A program made the translations under genes and the position numbers. From positions 1 through 16,362 of the forward strand of contig CALSCQ010001446.1 in NCBI GenBank assembly GCA_943704525.1: 16,362 nt of DNA, given 5' to 3'. This document shows positions 1 through 12,340 of this stretch, in pieces. Below the pieces are notes generated by a model that was not told the origin of the DNA, ran no database searches, and worked only from the letters and a program-made list of their open reading frames with translations. Source of the stretch: Pigoraptor vietnamica (taxonomy: Eukaryota; Opisthokonta; Filasterea). How positions within the stretch are numbered: position 1 is the first letter of the stretch; each line of letters starts with the position of its first letter.

Positions 1-44
1 GGGGGGGCGGGCTCTAATGGTCGGTGTGCAAACCCCGCACCCAC
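1..44 (-). other. Probable intron start at the left edge
   Basis: On the minus strand the ASH-domain coding sequence reads QVDLK and is followed at 44 by GTGGGT, the same donor form used elsewhere in this window. The frame stays open to the edge, so retained coding sequence cannot be ruled out. The window begins with a run of seven G. Confidence 0.5.
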
Positions 45-3000
45 CTTCAGATCGACCTGGAAGCGCTGGTCCGTCTTCGGAATAAACAGAATTTGAAGCG
101 GAATCGTCTCACCCGCGCGAACGCGCCCTCTCTGCGGCGAGATGACAAACTCCGGCACGTTGTACGGCTGCACGAAAAAGTCGACGGGGAACGAGCCCTC
201 GTTCGTAATGCTAAACGTCGTCATGTGCGTCGTGTTCACAGGCCGAATTCCGACGTCGTAAACCGTTTCCGGAAGGTTAGGAGGGAACGGCTTGCGCTGC
301 GGATCGTATAGCACGAGCATGGGCGCACCGCCACGGCCGCGCAGCGTGAAATCCTCGAACCCGTTCGTGTGGAACATTCGCACGCGCCGCGAAGACTCGT
401 CCTCACTCCGCGGCGCAAACATGACGCGAAACGTCTTGTGCGTCTCGGGTTCCACGACGCCAAAGGGCGCATCGAACGCAAAGCCGTCGCCGTCCAGTGC
501 CTCGTACCCGAGATCGCCCGTCTGGTTCGTGAGAATGTCCTGCGGCACCCACGCAAAGCCCTCGCCGGCCACTCTCTCCGGGATCAGCGCATACGCGAGG
601 GGAAGATTGCCCGTGTTGTCGATAGGGAGCTCCTGGACGAAGCGGCCGTTCTCGCGACACAGCCCAAAGTCGATCGTGCGCAAGGGCGTGCGGATTTCGA
701 GTTGCGCGAGTCCGCCGATTCCCTTGGCGCGGGAGAGCAGGCTTTGGTAGTTGTTCTCCAGCACAAGCACCGCCTCGCTCACTTCCCTGAACACGCACGG
801 AAAGAACGTCACTGTGACGGGCGCATACGTCGCCACCGGCAGAGTCCCCGACGCGGGATATACAGCGAACTGCCCGCCGTTAAGCGCCTGGAGCCGCTGT
901 CCGTTGATCGTAATGACGCCCAGCGACGCGTCTTCCTCGCGCACCATCGCCTCGTACTCTGCGTCCGCCTCGTTCGGCATGCGTGGTCGCAGAGCGGGTG
1001 CCTTCGCCATGAGCTTGAGCGTGTACGTCAGCTCGATGTTGCCCTCGTTCACCATCGTGAATTGCTTCGTGTGCGCAACGCCGACCTGTCGGATGCCAAA
1101 GTCCAGCGACTCGAACGACCCCGGCGGCTGGAACGTCAGCCGGGGCACGCCCACTTTGCCCGTCAGCGTCACCGCAAACGACGCCTGCGGATCGTCCGGC
1201 GACGTCACCATCATGAGCGTGTTGAGCTCCTCGACCACCGTGGGGAGGTAAAGCACGTCGACGTCCACGCTGCCCATCGGGGGCGCCGTGATCTCGCGAC
1301 CGGGCTGGCCGGCGACTTCGACGGAGAGAGAGGGTCGGTCGCAGAGAGCGATAATCGTCGCCTCGGCCGTGCCCTTGTTGCTGATGGTCAGCCGCGCGCG
1401 GTTCTGGCACCCGAGCAGCGCCGTTCCGAACGAGATGAGGCGGGATTCCACCTGTATGTCCGGATAGCCGCCCCCGCCCATCGCGGAAATCTCCGTCACA
1501 GAGCGGAACTGCGCCGACTCCCACGCGACCGAGAGCGTCGCAAAGTACTTCTCCGGCGCCCGCGGCCAGAACTGCACTGTCACGACCGCGCTCTCGCCGC
1601 CGGCTATCGTCCCCGTGTCCGGATCGACGACGAACCCGAGCGAATTGGACTGGATCGAATAGCTCGTCTCAAGGAGGCCCGCGTTCGTCAGGCGGAGGTC
1701 GAGCGTGCGATGTCCACCGACGCGAATGCTTCGGAACGTAAGTGCTTTGGGCGTCACGACGAGTTCCGACGACGCGCCAATGCCAGAGAGTTCGACAAAG
1801 CCGCTCCCAAGGCCCAGTGTCTCGAGCACGACGCGCCCTTTGAACCGGCACTGCGGGTGAATGGCGCTGAAGACAATGTCGATGGCCTGCGTCGCGCCGG
1901 GATCGAGGCGCCCCTGGAGCGGGAAGACCTCGAACACTTGCCCGGCCATCTGCGCGTCGTAGGGGAGTGGGGTCTCCTTGTACGGATACGGCTCCATGGC
2001 CACGGTGAGGGGGTAGGGGATGGTCCACTTGACAGGGTACGAGCCCTCGTTGGTGAAGCGGAATTGCTTGCGCTGCGGGTTTGCCTCCGTTAGCAAAAGT
2101 GTGTACAAGCACCAAGGACGGTACATGAGACACGGTGGTGCACGCAGACACACACACACACACACAAGAGAAAACAAACGTGCGCGCGGGCAAACATGAA
2201 CGGAACGCACACGAGCGCACGAAACGCAGACAGCAGCCGTTTGCACAATTGACAGAGCAAACAAACCACTCACCAGGCGCGTGTAAAGCGGCTGAACGCC
2301 GTAATCGATCGACGTCGTCGAAAACGTCGGGAACGGCTGCACCACCGCAGTGCACTGGAACTGAATCTTCTCGAAAGGCTGCGCGTCCGTCGGGAGCGAC
2401 CACAGCGTCAGCGCCGACATGAAGTCGCCCTTCTCCATCGACATCACCGTCAGCTGTAGCTTCAACGGCACGTGCGGCGTTATCGCGAGTGGGAACGCGC
2501 CGGCCTTGCGCACGGGTGCTGCGGTGACGGTCACCGTGTCGGGCGGAGCTTCCGTCCTGCTCTGCGTCTGCCGCATGGTACTGATGCGACGACGTCCGCC
2601 CGGCTGACCGGCAGCCACGGACATGGACGCGCGCACGTTAACGATCCCCGTCGACGAGGTGTCGTCGAGAATGAGTCGGGCCTTGGCGCGTTCGAGCTCC
2701 TGGAAGACGCGCTCGTCCTCGTCCATGCCCTCCTGCTCGTCCACGACAAACTGCCACTTGAGAATGCCGTCCGTGGCAATGCGCTCGACGACAAACTCCA
2801 TCGTGCCCCTGTTCTCGATCACAAGCTCCCGCGTGATGGGCGTCGCCGTGGCCGTTGACCCAAAGTCGATGAGAGGCGGAAGGTCCGAAGGCGGCGCCGC
2901 CCACCCCTCCGGCAAGTACGGCAACGGCTGCGCGATGTTCGACACAATGTCGATCGTGCCACCGCGCCCAGTGACTGGCACGTGCAGGGTCTCTGTGCCG

Positions 3001-6000
3001 TGGAGGAGCGTGACGAACCCGGCGGACGGGATCGGGGCCTGGGGCATGAAGCAGAGCGTGATGGTCTCTTCGCCGCGGCCGGGGACTGTGAACTGTCGCG
3101 GCTGCACCTCAAAGCCGAGCGGAAGGCCCAAGACGACGTTCGCGTCGTGTGCGGAACTGTTGGCAACGGCGATAACACGCGTCGCCTTGTGGCCGACGAG
3201 CACAGACTGGAAGTCGAGAGAGCGCGGCTTGACGGCGAGGTCGGCGTTGCCAACAATGCACTTGCACACGAGTCGCCGCACGAGCATGCGCGGCGCCGTC
3301 GAGTCGAGCATCGGGTGTACGTACTCGAGGTCAAACTGGCACCGAAACTCGCCGCGAACGGGCGACTCGAAGAGGAGCTCGAGCGGAAAGCTCTCGTACG
3401 GCCGCAGCACGCCCTGTCGCGCGGTCCATCGGAACGGTCCCATAGCATCGTCCGCCTTCCCCCGCCCACGCCCCACGCGGCTGATGGGCGCCTGCGATTT
3501 GGCCGCCTTCTCCTCGTCGCTGTCCGCAAGGAGCCGCGTGTGCACCTCCCACGTGACCGGGAACGACGTGCGGTTGACGAGCCGCATCGTGCGTGCGATG
3601 CGCTCTCGAATGGCCGCGCGCGGCAGCCACAGCAAGTCGGCCTCGCAGTCGACGAGAAGGCGGACCATGTGACCGCGGAGCCCGCGCAGACACGCCGTCG
3701 TCATTGTCTGCCCCTCCGAGTCAATAAAAACGACGACACCGTAGTAGATTTTTCGCTCGTCCTCATGTGGCAACGGCGGGCTCATCGTCACGGCGAATTC
3801 CAGCTTCGAGTTGGGCCCGATTTCGCCCGTGTTCGCGCGCCCAATCACAAACGGCGACGACAGTATCAGCGTGTACTTGCGTGCGAAGTTGCTGTCGTTC
3901 GTCAGCACGACCTTGCCGAGATCTCGCGAATCGCCGGACGCCGTCCCTGACGCGCACACGTGCGAAATGGGCGGCGACGCGACGAACAGACGCCTCTCGG
4001 GGTTATTGGACTCTGGAGGCGCCTGACGCGGCGAAGCGTCGTCCGCAAACTCCGCCTCTCCGTTGGCCCACAGGTACGTGGCGTCGTCCGTGTCGCTGTG
4101 CGGCGTCGTGAGAAGCGCGCGCAGTTGCACGAGTGGGGGGTCTGCCACGACCTCCTGGTCCAGACACAGGGCGTGCAGGAAGAGCGACCCGTACTCTGCC
4201 TGGTGCGGTGCGGCAAGGCGGAGGTCCAGACGGAAGCGGTAGAGTCCGGACGCCGGCGCCCTGAAGGAGAGTGTCGCCACGGCTCCACTGTGCGCCTCGA
4301 GCGACGCGGAGAAACCCTTGTCCGTACCCGTGTCGATCGCATTTGTCTTGACAGCGTTCACTTTGTCCACGCCCTTCCCGTCCGCTGGTGGTGCGGCGAC
4401 GCTCTCAAACACGAACGTGTCCGACCCACTCGGCGCCATCACGTGACACTCGACAGGGGCGGCAAAGTGGTTGATGAAGGGGATCGACAGCGTCACCGTC
4501 TCGCCCGGTTTCGCCGCCGGGAAAAACGCGTCCTGCGCAGCGGCGAACGACACGTATGGCCCGACAAACGCGGATAGCTCCACGCGCACGCGGTCGCAGT
4601 TGGGCGCAATCACGTAGAGGTTCTCCTGCCACGGGCCGTTCACGGGGGGACGGAAGTACACCGGCACGTTCGCAGTGGCGCCGGGCTCGAGCAGGGCGAA
4701 GTTGCTGACGCCCGCGACGATTGCCGGGGAGGCGCACGAAAAGCTCACGGGCAGCTGCATGTGCTGGTCCTTGTTCCTAAGCACAATCATCTTGACGTAC
4801 ACGCCCGGTGGCGTCGAGACGCCGTCCGCCGGCATTGTCTCGTGCACGAGGGGCGTCCCGCGAGAGTAGGACTGGCAGACGGCCGCGTCGTCCGTGGGCC
4901 CAAAGTCGATCTGCTCGTCGCACACCTCAAGCGGCTGCCCTCCCTCTCCGTCCAGCGCGACGCTGTACGATTCACCGCCCATGCACGTGACCCGCACGGC
5001 AGCGCGGAGGCGGCCCGGCGTCCCCGGCTTGAAGACGACCTCGAATTCCTTCGTCTCGCCCGGGTAGATGAGGCGGTGAGGTGGGTAGACGGCGTACGCC
5101 GCGGCGCCCTCCTCATCCCCTTCGATCGACACGTTGCAGTTGACCGAGATCTCGCACACGTTCGCCACGGTGATGTTGAAATGGCGCTCGTCGTCGACGG
5201 AGCAGAAACCGCAGTTAATAGAGTCCTGTCGCACGTTGACGAGCGGGCCGTGCCACCCTTTGAGTGCGACACGCTCGATAGGGAAGCCAAGCCGATTTCG
5301 CACGCGCAAGTAGCCGTTCACCTGCTTCGGCTGCGCGTTGAGGCGCGGCGTGAACTTGACGGCGATGGGCACCGTCCCCATTGGAGGGACGGCCCCGAAC
5401 GAGGGCTCGGCAACAAAGAACTCGGGCGGGTGCGCTTGTATGCGGAACGTCTTGGGCTCCGTCGGATGCTTGTTCGCGAGACGCACCGTCCGCTGGTAGG
5501 GGAGGTTGTCGAACACGATGCCAGACGTCCCAATGTTGAACGTCAGAATGCCAGGCTCGGGGATCGTCTCCACACCCTCGTTCCCAAGCCCCAACAACTG
5601 CAGTCGCAGCTTCTCCCTCTCTTCGCGCGCGGCGTCCGTCAGACCCTCTGCGTCCGCGTCCAGCGCGTCGGCACTCGGGAACCACACAGACCAAAACTGC
5701 GCGAGGGCGCGAGCGAGGGCCGGGTGCAGCGACTGCGCGGCCTGTCCGAACGTGGGATCCAGCCGCTTCACGGCGGGGAAGAGCAGCGATACGCGGGAGC
5801 GGTTGGATGCGGTGGGCCGCCAGCACGTCGCCAACATCTTCAGCACTTGCGCCCGCAGAAAGACGCTGCCGAGGGCGTCCTCGGAAAGAATGTCTTTGAG
5901 AAGGGAGTCGACGTATTCCACGGCGTCGCCGCACGTCGCGCGCGGCGAATCGGCGAAACTGCCCAGCGAAAGCACGGCGTATTGGCGCGCAATGTCCACC

Positions 6001-6657
6001 ATGTCGAACGTCTCCGTCCCCGAAGTGCCCGATTTGGGCCGCGGCTGCGACACATCGCCAAAAAGGGAGCGCACGTGGAGCATGAGGCAATCAAAGCCGT
6101 AGGTGAGCACCCATGGCACGTGCGGCTTGAGGGAGGGAAGGAGAACGCCGAGCGCGCGGGACGCCAGGCAGCGCGCATCCAGGGTCTGGACGGCGAAAGT
6201 GAGATGAAAATTGATGGAATGGTTGAATTACCGCACAACCGCGCAGGGACAAAGGCACGCACATACTAACGTGCATGCAGATGCACAGAGTGGCAGACTC
6301 GACAGCACATACACGCATGCATACAGACAACACACACAGCACGCACACACGTAGCACATACGCAGCGCACGCGCATCAGCACGCGCACACACACAAACAC
6401 ACCTCGTCTCCCACAATAGCCTCACAAAGTAGCACGGCCAAGCGCCGTGCGCTGCCCGCCGGTGAAATGGCTCGCGCCACATTCGCAGACGCACTCAGCA
6501 CGCAGCGCAGCGCAAACACGCGATCCGACGCCTCGTCCGATGCCAGCATGTGCAGAAGTCGCTCGAGTGCTCCGCGATGCCTCTCGAGACCCCCCGCGGG
6601 ATCCTCGATGGCGGCCTGCACGCCCGCATACGAGGGCGCAGCACGCACGAGCTCCAT
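45..6657 (-). CDS. Large ASH/Hydin-like multi-repeat protein, 5' part (partial at left edge)
   Basis: Three exons are visible: 6657-6403, 6185-2274 and 2072-45, giving about 2065 residues. A further donor (AAG|GTGGGT at 44) suggests more exons off the left edge. The start ATG at 6657 is preceded by an in-frame TAG at 6690-6688. I read exon 2 codon by codon and found no stop. Residues 1 to about 290 are helix-rich and Leu/Ala-rich, resembling HEAT or armadillo folds. After that come roughly 14 beta-sandwich modules of about 100 residues, starting near 298, 408, 511, 627, 818, 931, 1074, 1191, 1381, 1500, 1600, 1710, 1854 and 1994. They share the pattern [IL]xFGxxxxG followed by a [TV]NxG-type strand, for example SLDFGIRQVG with TMVNEGNIELTY, and TIDFGLCREN with PIDNTGNLPLAY. 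This is the ASPM-SPD-2-Hydin (PapD/MSP-like) signature of ciliary and centrosomal proteins, so an axonemal or basal-body scaffold role is inferred. I cannot assign it to hydin, DLEC1, CFAP47, CFAP65 or another named family. No membrane segment or catalytic motif was seen. Confidence 0.86.
2073..2273 (-). other. Stop-free 3n intron (201 nt) in the ASH/Hydin-like gene
   Basis: The donor CTG|GTGAGT and the acceptor CCCGCAG|CGC are good sites, and removing the intron joins YTRL to RKQFRFTNEG, restoring one ASH module. The intron is 67 codons long and has no stop in the gene's frame. Its translation is low-complexity Cys/Val from a (CA)n tract, unlike either flank, so it is an intron and not coding sequence. 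Confidence 0.8.
2148..2166. repeat. (AC)n microsatellite in an intron
   Basis: A perfect AC dinucleotide tract of about nine units lies inside the 2073-2273 intron of the ASH/Hydin-like gene. Confidence 0.95.
6186..6402 (-). other. First intron of the ASH/Hydin-like gene, CA-rich
   Basis: The donor GAG|GTGTGT at 6402 and the acceptor GCCGTCCAG|ACC at 6186 join exon 1 to exon 2 in phase 0. The second half of the intron (about 6280-6402) is degenerate CA/GCA low-complexity sequence. The stop TAA at 6230-6228 lies in the intron in the exon 2 frame, which supports splicing rather than read-through. Confidence 0.8.
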
Positions 6658-6924
6658 GTCGGCAGCGTGCGCGTGCGCGGCCGCCGACTATACACACACA
6701 ATTCTCCCGCGGCAGATCTGCCGCCGCTCAGTCCCGCATCGTCGAAACGTCTTTAAGACCAGACAAGCAGCGGAGCGTTGCAAACAGAGGCAATGGCTTG
6801 TGCGAGCAGTAAGAGAGTGCGTATTGGGACAACCTCTGTGTGTGTGTGTGCGAACTTGTGGCTACTTTCACAACTTCTGAACTGGCGGGCAGTGCCGGTT
6901 GCTATGTGGAATTTCAGACGGTAC

Positions 6925-6942
6925 ATCACGTGATATCACGTG
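6925..6942. promoter_or_regulatory. Tandem pair of ATCACGTG (E-box/G-box type) sites
   Basis: ATCACGTG occurs at 6925-6932 and again at 6935-6942, with the palindromic CACGTG cores exactly 10 bp apart, about one helical turn. CACGTG is the classic bHLH or bZIP core. The pair lies about 270 bp from each of the two divergent start codons. That it is a binding site is inferred from sequence alone. Confidence 0.5.
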
Positions 6943-6965
6943 CAAAAGCGCGCCAAGCCAGTAGT

Positions 6966-6995
6966 TTTACGATTGTATCGTAAACTGTTTACGAT
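6966..6995. promoter_or_regulatory. Three alternating TTTACGAT elements phased at 11 bp
   Basis: TTTACGAT occurs at 6966-6973, its exact reverse complement ATCGTAAA at 6977-6984, and TTTACGAT again at 6988-6995. Centre-to-centre spacing is 11 bp both times. The first two form a perfect inverted repeat around TGT. The position in the divergent promoter suggests an operator-like cluster for a DNA-binding protein. The factor is unknown. Confidence 0.5.
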
Positions 6996-7088
6996 GGGCC
7001 TCACATGTCGGGGCGAACAGATCGGCAAAAGACGCTTTCTTCAACAGTGCTTAACTCCCACGTCGTGTCGCATGAAGCGTGTGTAAAC

Positions 7089-7110
7089 TGTGTGTGTGTG
7101 TGTGTGTGTG
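7089..7110. repeat. (TG)11 microsatellite
   Basis: A perfect TG dinucleotide tract of 22 bp lies about 110 bp upstream of the mL41-like start codon. A shorter TG tract lies at 6837-6850. Confidence 0.95.
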
Positions 7111-7219
7111 GGCGACGTGCGTGCGTGGTGGGCATCAGAAGCCCACCCGCATAATATTCGCGTGCGGCGCGTGTGCGTGCGGTGTGCGAGTGTGCGTGGG
7201 TGCATGACACTGTAGCGGC

Positions 7220-9112
7220 ATGCTCGGCATTTTGCGTGGCTTCCTTCGGGGAGCCCGGCGAACGCCGCTCACAGGGAAAACTGGCCCGATTGGGTTCTAC
7301 AAAGGTGCAGTGCTGCGCTGTGTTGTGATTACTGCGGGGTTGTCGATGAGTGCTTTTTTCCACGGGGATTATGTGTGCATGCGACGGATGATCGATGTAA
7401 CTCACGCTTGTTACTGTCTCATGGAGCGCAGGTCGCGGCGCAAAGTCGACTGGTTTCAATACTCGCAAGGGTATGTGCACGTGTTATGTATGTGCTGTGA
7501 CGTGTGGAAAGCACGGTTATTTTGTTCGACGATTTGTGTGCGCGTGTTGGGCCTGTGCGAGTGATGAATGTGAGACATGCGCGCCGAGTGCTGTCCAAGC
7601 GAGGGCGCGTGTGCTGAGTGCTGTGCGCGCAGGCCGATTTATTGTCATGAAGGAGAAGATCCCCGAGTTTGTCGTCCCTGATCTCACTGGGTTCAAGGTG
7701 GGTCTGTGGGTCTCTGCCGCACTCGGAGGCTTGCTCGTGGCTGGTCGAGCGTTGTGTCCGTCGGCTGACAATTGTTCACAGGGAATTGATGGACGTTATT
7801 CTGACGTCTGTTGTTGTTTTGCAGTTGCGGCCGTACGTGTCGCGCCTGAATTATAAGCCGAAGGATCTCAAGCCGCCCACCCCGGAGGACTACCTCGAGC
7901 TCGTTCGTGCTAAAGGCGTAGATGCGGTTCAGGTCCGAAGGTGTGTGGATGATGGAAGTCATAGCTATGCGGAGGGAGGCCACGTATTTGTGCCTGGGGA
8001 GAACCTTGGCTCGACGTGGTGATATCCTCTCTGTCTCCGCGCTTGCAGAGTTACTGCGTGCATGCATGTGTGCGGCAATGGTGTGTGTGTTATGTCCGTC
8101 TCAACGTGGCTGGATGGTTTACTGGCGCGTGTGCCCGCAGCGCTGTGCGTGTGGCGCTGAGCCGATTCCGCGACCGGTCCAAAGAGGCGATGATTCTGCG
8201 GAAGGCGGCGGCGATCGAGCGCAAGATGCGCCGCTCCAAGGAAATCCAGGAGAAGACCATCCTCAACCGCATTCGCAAGCAGTGGGTTTCGGGGTTTTCT
8301 CTGCGGCACGCAAACCGTGCTGGACGCGCACGCACGCACACACTCCCACATCTTCGCGCACGCGTGTGCAACAACGCCACCGCCGCGTTCCCATCTCTCT
8401 GTGTCGCCCATGGTTCTGGCGGCGCCTTTCTCACATACCTCCATGTCTCAGGCCACGCCTCTACTTTGAGGTGACGCGCGATCGTCAGTACAAGGACCTC
8501 CGCATCGACTTCAACGTGGCGGAGGGTAGGGCGGAGGATGCCCTCAACGAGCTGGATGTGGTGCGTCTTTGTGTTTGTGCCTTGGCGTCTTTCTGTGTTT
8601 CGCTTGTGTGCGCAAGGTGTGTGTATGTGTACACGTGCGTGCTGCCAGCAAATTTCTTGGGCGTAACGCGGATGTCGCACGCGTCGTTCATCGTTTCGCA
8701 GGAAGAGTATTATGACGAGAAGAACCGCAAGCGCACACGCCCGCGAACCCGCAAGGTCGTGGATGAGATTGTCACCGAGGAAGAGAAGGAGGCCGACCGC
8801 CTTCGTCTGGCCATGGACGAGGCTCTCAAGGCACCCGTAGAGAAGGAGGAAGGCGCGGAAGAGGGTGACGAGGGCCAACTCAAGGCCGTCGGTTCTATCG
8901 CGGCGTGGCTCAAGGCGGAGGGGGTCGCACGCAAGGCCGCCATGCGCGCGCAGGAGGAGCGCATGCAGGCCCTGCGACAGAGCGCCCTCGGCGACACCGC
9001 ACAGATGACCGCGAACGCACACATCATTGCGAACGCGGATGTCGGGGCTAGGTCGGCGCCCTCGAAAGTGGAGCGGCAGGGCTACAAGTCGCGGGCCGGC
9101 AAGAAGAAGTAG
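7220..9112 (+). CDS. Mitochondrial large ribosomal subunit protein mL41 with a long C-terminal extension
   Basis: The exons are 7220-7304, 7432-7470, 7633-7697, 7825-7940, 8141-8281, 8452-8560 and 8702-9112. They sum to 966 nt (321 residues plus stop) with consistent phases. An in-frame TGA at 7205-7207 supports the ATG at 7220. The spliced N-terminus reads FYKGRGAKSTGF, then EFVVPDLTGF and KLRPYVS, matching the core of mL41 (MRPL41; yeast MRPL27), a component of the mitochondrial large ribosomal subunit. Residues 1-20 (MLGILRGFLRGARR...) look like an Arg-rich mitochondrial targeting segment. Known mL41 proteins are about 137-146 residues. Here about 220 more residues follow: a basic stretch (residues about 102-150), then LYFEVTRDRQYKDLRIDF, then a Glu/Lys-rich coiled-coil-like region and a basic tail ending RAGKKK. 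I do not recognise this extension. Exon 2 is only 39 nt. The mL41 assignment is firm; the single-gene structure past exon 4 is well supported by phase but not proven. Confidence 0.87.
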
Positions 9113-9536
9113 AGGGCTGTGTGCTGTGTTGAAACGAGTGGGCGCGGCGGTTCGTTGTACGTCCCGGGTGGACCGCGATACGTCGCCGCGTGCGCTTGTT
9201 TGGCTGTGTTGGACGCGGGCCTTTTGCCGCGAATGTACACTGCTACATAATCGATGCGTGATCTGACTGTTGTGGACCATCGTTGTAGTGGACTAACGTA
9301 GAAAGAAAAGCTGAGGGCGATGGTTGAAGAGAAGCGCCCCTCTTCCACACGATAGCAGATGTCAGCCGCAATTTGCACTCCAACGATACGCATTAATTTG
9401 ACTGAATTGAAGGGGGTCGCAATAAAACAATAAAATCGACGACAGCATACGCTGCCTTTATCGCTCCAAGACACGCGACGCCAACGCAACGAACAAGCGC
9501 ACCGGCCCACACACGCAGTCAAAACATGCATCCCCA
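9113..9536. other. Convergent 3' intergenic region with AATAAA signals
   Basis: The plus-strand mL41-like gene and the minus-strand epimerase gene end facing each other across 424 bp. On the plus strand AATAAA occurs twice, at 9421-9426 and 9429-9434, about 310 bp past the mL41 stop; these are candidate poly(A) signals. On the minus strand the nearest variant is GATAAA, about 70 bp past the epimerase stop. No conserved coding block is seen. Confidence 0.5.
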
Positions 9537-11653
<2,117 letters not shown>

Positions 11654-11856
11654 TTCGACCGTTTCTTCGTCGGCAAAGACGTGCGCTGTTTCGGCAATTC
11701 TCGCTTGCGAATTAGCGACCGCGCCCTTTGTTGACGAGCGTCGTGTTACACTCGCGCTGATGGGAGTCTGCCCGCAAAATGGGGTGCACGTGACGACGGG
11801 AACAAAAGAGCGGATTGCGATCCGGCTTTCGTGTCCTCTTGTTACGTTTGTGTCTT

Positions 11857-11898
11857 AAAAACCGCACAAAAAACCGCAAGGAATTCAAATTGCGGTTT
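11857..11898. promoter_or_regulatory. AAACCGCA cluster with a perfect 9-bp inverted repeat
   Basis: AAAACCGCA occurs at 11858-11866 and 11870-11878 (12 bp apart). AAACCGCAA at 11871-11879 pairs exactly with TTGCGGTTT at 11890-11898 around a 10-nt spacer. The cluster lies 205-245 bp upstream of the epimerase ATG, so a promoter role is plausible. AACCGCA also fits the RACCRCA core bound by Runt-type factors. That link is only a motif resemblance. Confidence 0.4.
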
Positions 11899-12209
11899 CG
11901 GGCGTGACCCTCTCGGTATCCAGACCAAACGTTCAACAGCCACTCTCTGCGGCTGCAGGAACTGAAAGCAGCGGCAATGGACGAAGGCACTGCAACTTTC
12001 ACGGCGTCCCTTTCTCTCTGCGAGTCGAGAGCAAGAGTGAGAGAGTGATGGACGGGGCAGACGACGGGACGAAGGGCAGTCGTGACGTGGCGACGTCGCT
12101 CAATCAGTCGAGGGGCACGTGCGCACCGACCAATCAGAGGCTGGACATCATCATGCCTAATTGGGTACCTATTCGGTTACTGCCTGTTACGTCGTGTGTA
12201 TATCAAATG

Positions 12210-12340
12210 TTGGGAGTAAATGAGCTGTCAACGACCTGTGTGCGGGCGGGCTAGCCATGCGGGAAACCGGACTCGAGTATTTGTCATCTTCTTCGCGTGC
12301 GGCGTGCGTATCGGATTAGAGTAACAACTTGGGAGTAAAT
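12210..12340. repeat. 12-bp direct repeat TTGGGAGTAAAT, 119 bp apart
   Basis: Exact copies lie at 12210-12221 and 12329-12340. The sequence around them is not otherwise repeated. They fall in the gap between acetyl-CoA synthetase and the epimerase, and could be paired binding sites or chance. Confidence 0.6.

Larger units (their letters stand above)
6658..7219. promoter_or_regulatory. Divergent intergenic promoter region
   Basis: This 562-bp gap separates the start codons of the minus-strand ASH/Hydin-like gene and the plus-strand mL41-like gene, so it should carry both promoters. No convincing TATA box is seen. It holds two CACGTG boxes (6927-6942), three TTTACGAT elements (6966-6995) and two TG dinucleotide tracts (6837-6850, 7089-7110). 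No conserved coding block was found in it. Confidence 0.7.

Noticed and set aside
880-1524. Minus-strand frames at 880-1524, 1669-2403, 2819-3529 and 5215-6090
   Set aside because: They are out of frame with the ASH modules and give Arg/Ala-rich nonsense. The true frame has no stop before the left edge.
369-2093. 574-codon plus-strand open frame
   Set aside because: It is codon-aligned antisense to the ASH-domain exon. GC-rich coding DNA often leaves this frame open. Its product is Arg/His-rich and resembles no family, while the minus strand shows clear repeats.
4761-6269. 502-codon plus-strand open frame, and similar ones at 2982-3950 and 3960-4577
   Set aside because: These use the same antisense, codon-aligned frame opposite the large ASH exon and show no domain signal.
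6275-6880. Plus-strand frame rich in Thr-His repeats
   Set aside because: Translation of CA-repeat intron DNA and antisense of exon 1 of the ASH/Hydin-like gene.
8090-9280. 396-codon minus-strand open frame opposite the mL41-like gene
   Set aside because: It is antisense to spliced exons with conserved mL41 content, runs through intron sequence, and has no recognisable domain.
11904-12254. 116-codon plus-strand frame in the intergenic region
   Set aside because: No recognisable motif, no splice or codon support, and low-complexity Ser/Gly start. It is more likely 5' flank of the epimerase.
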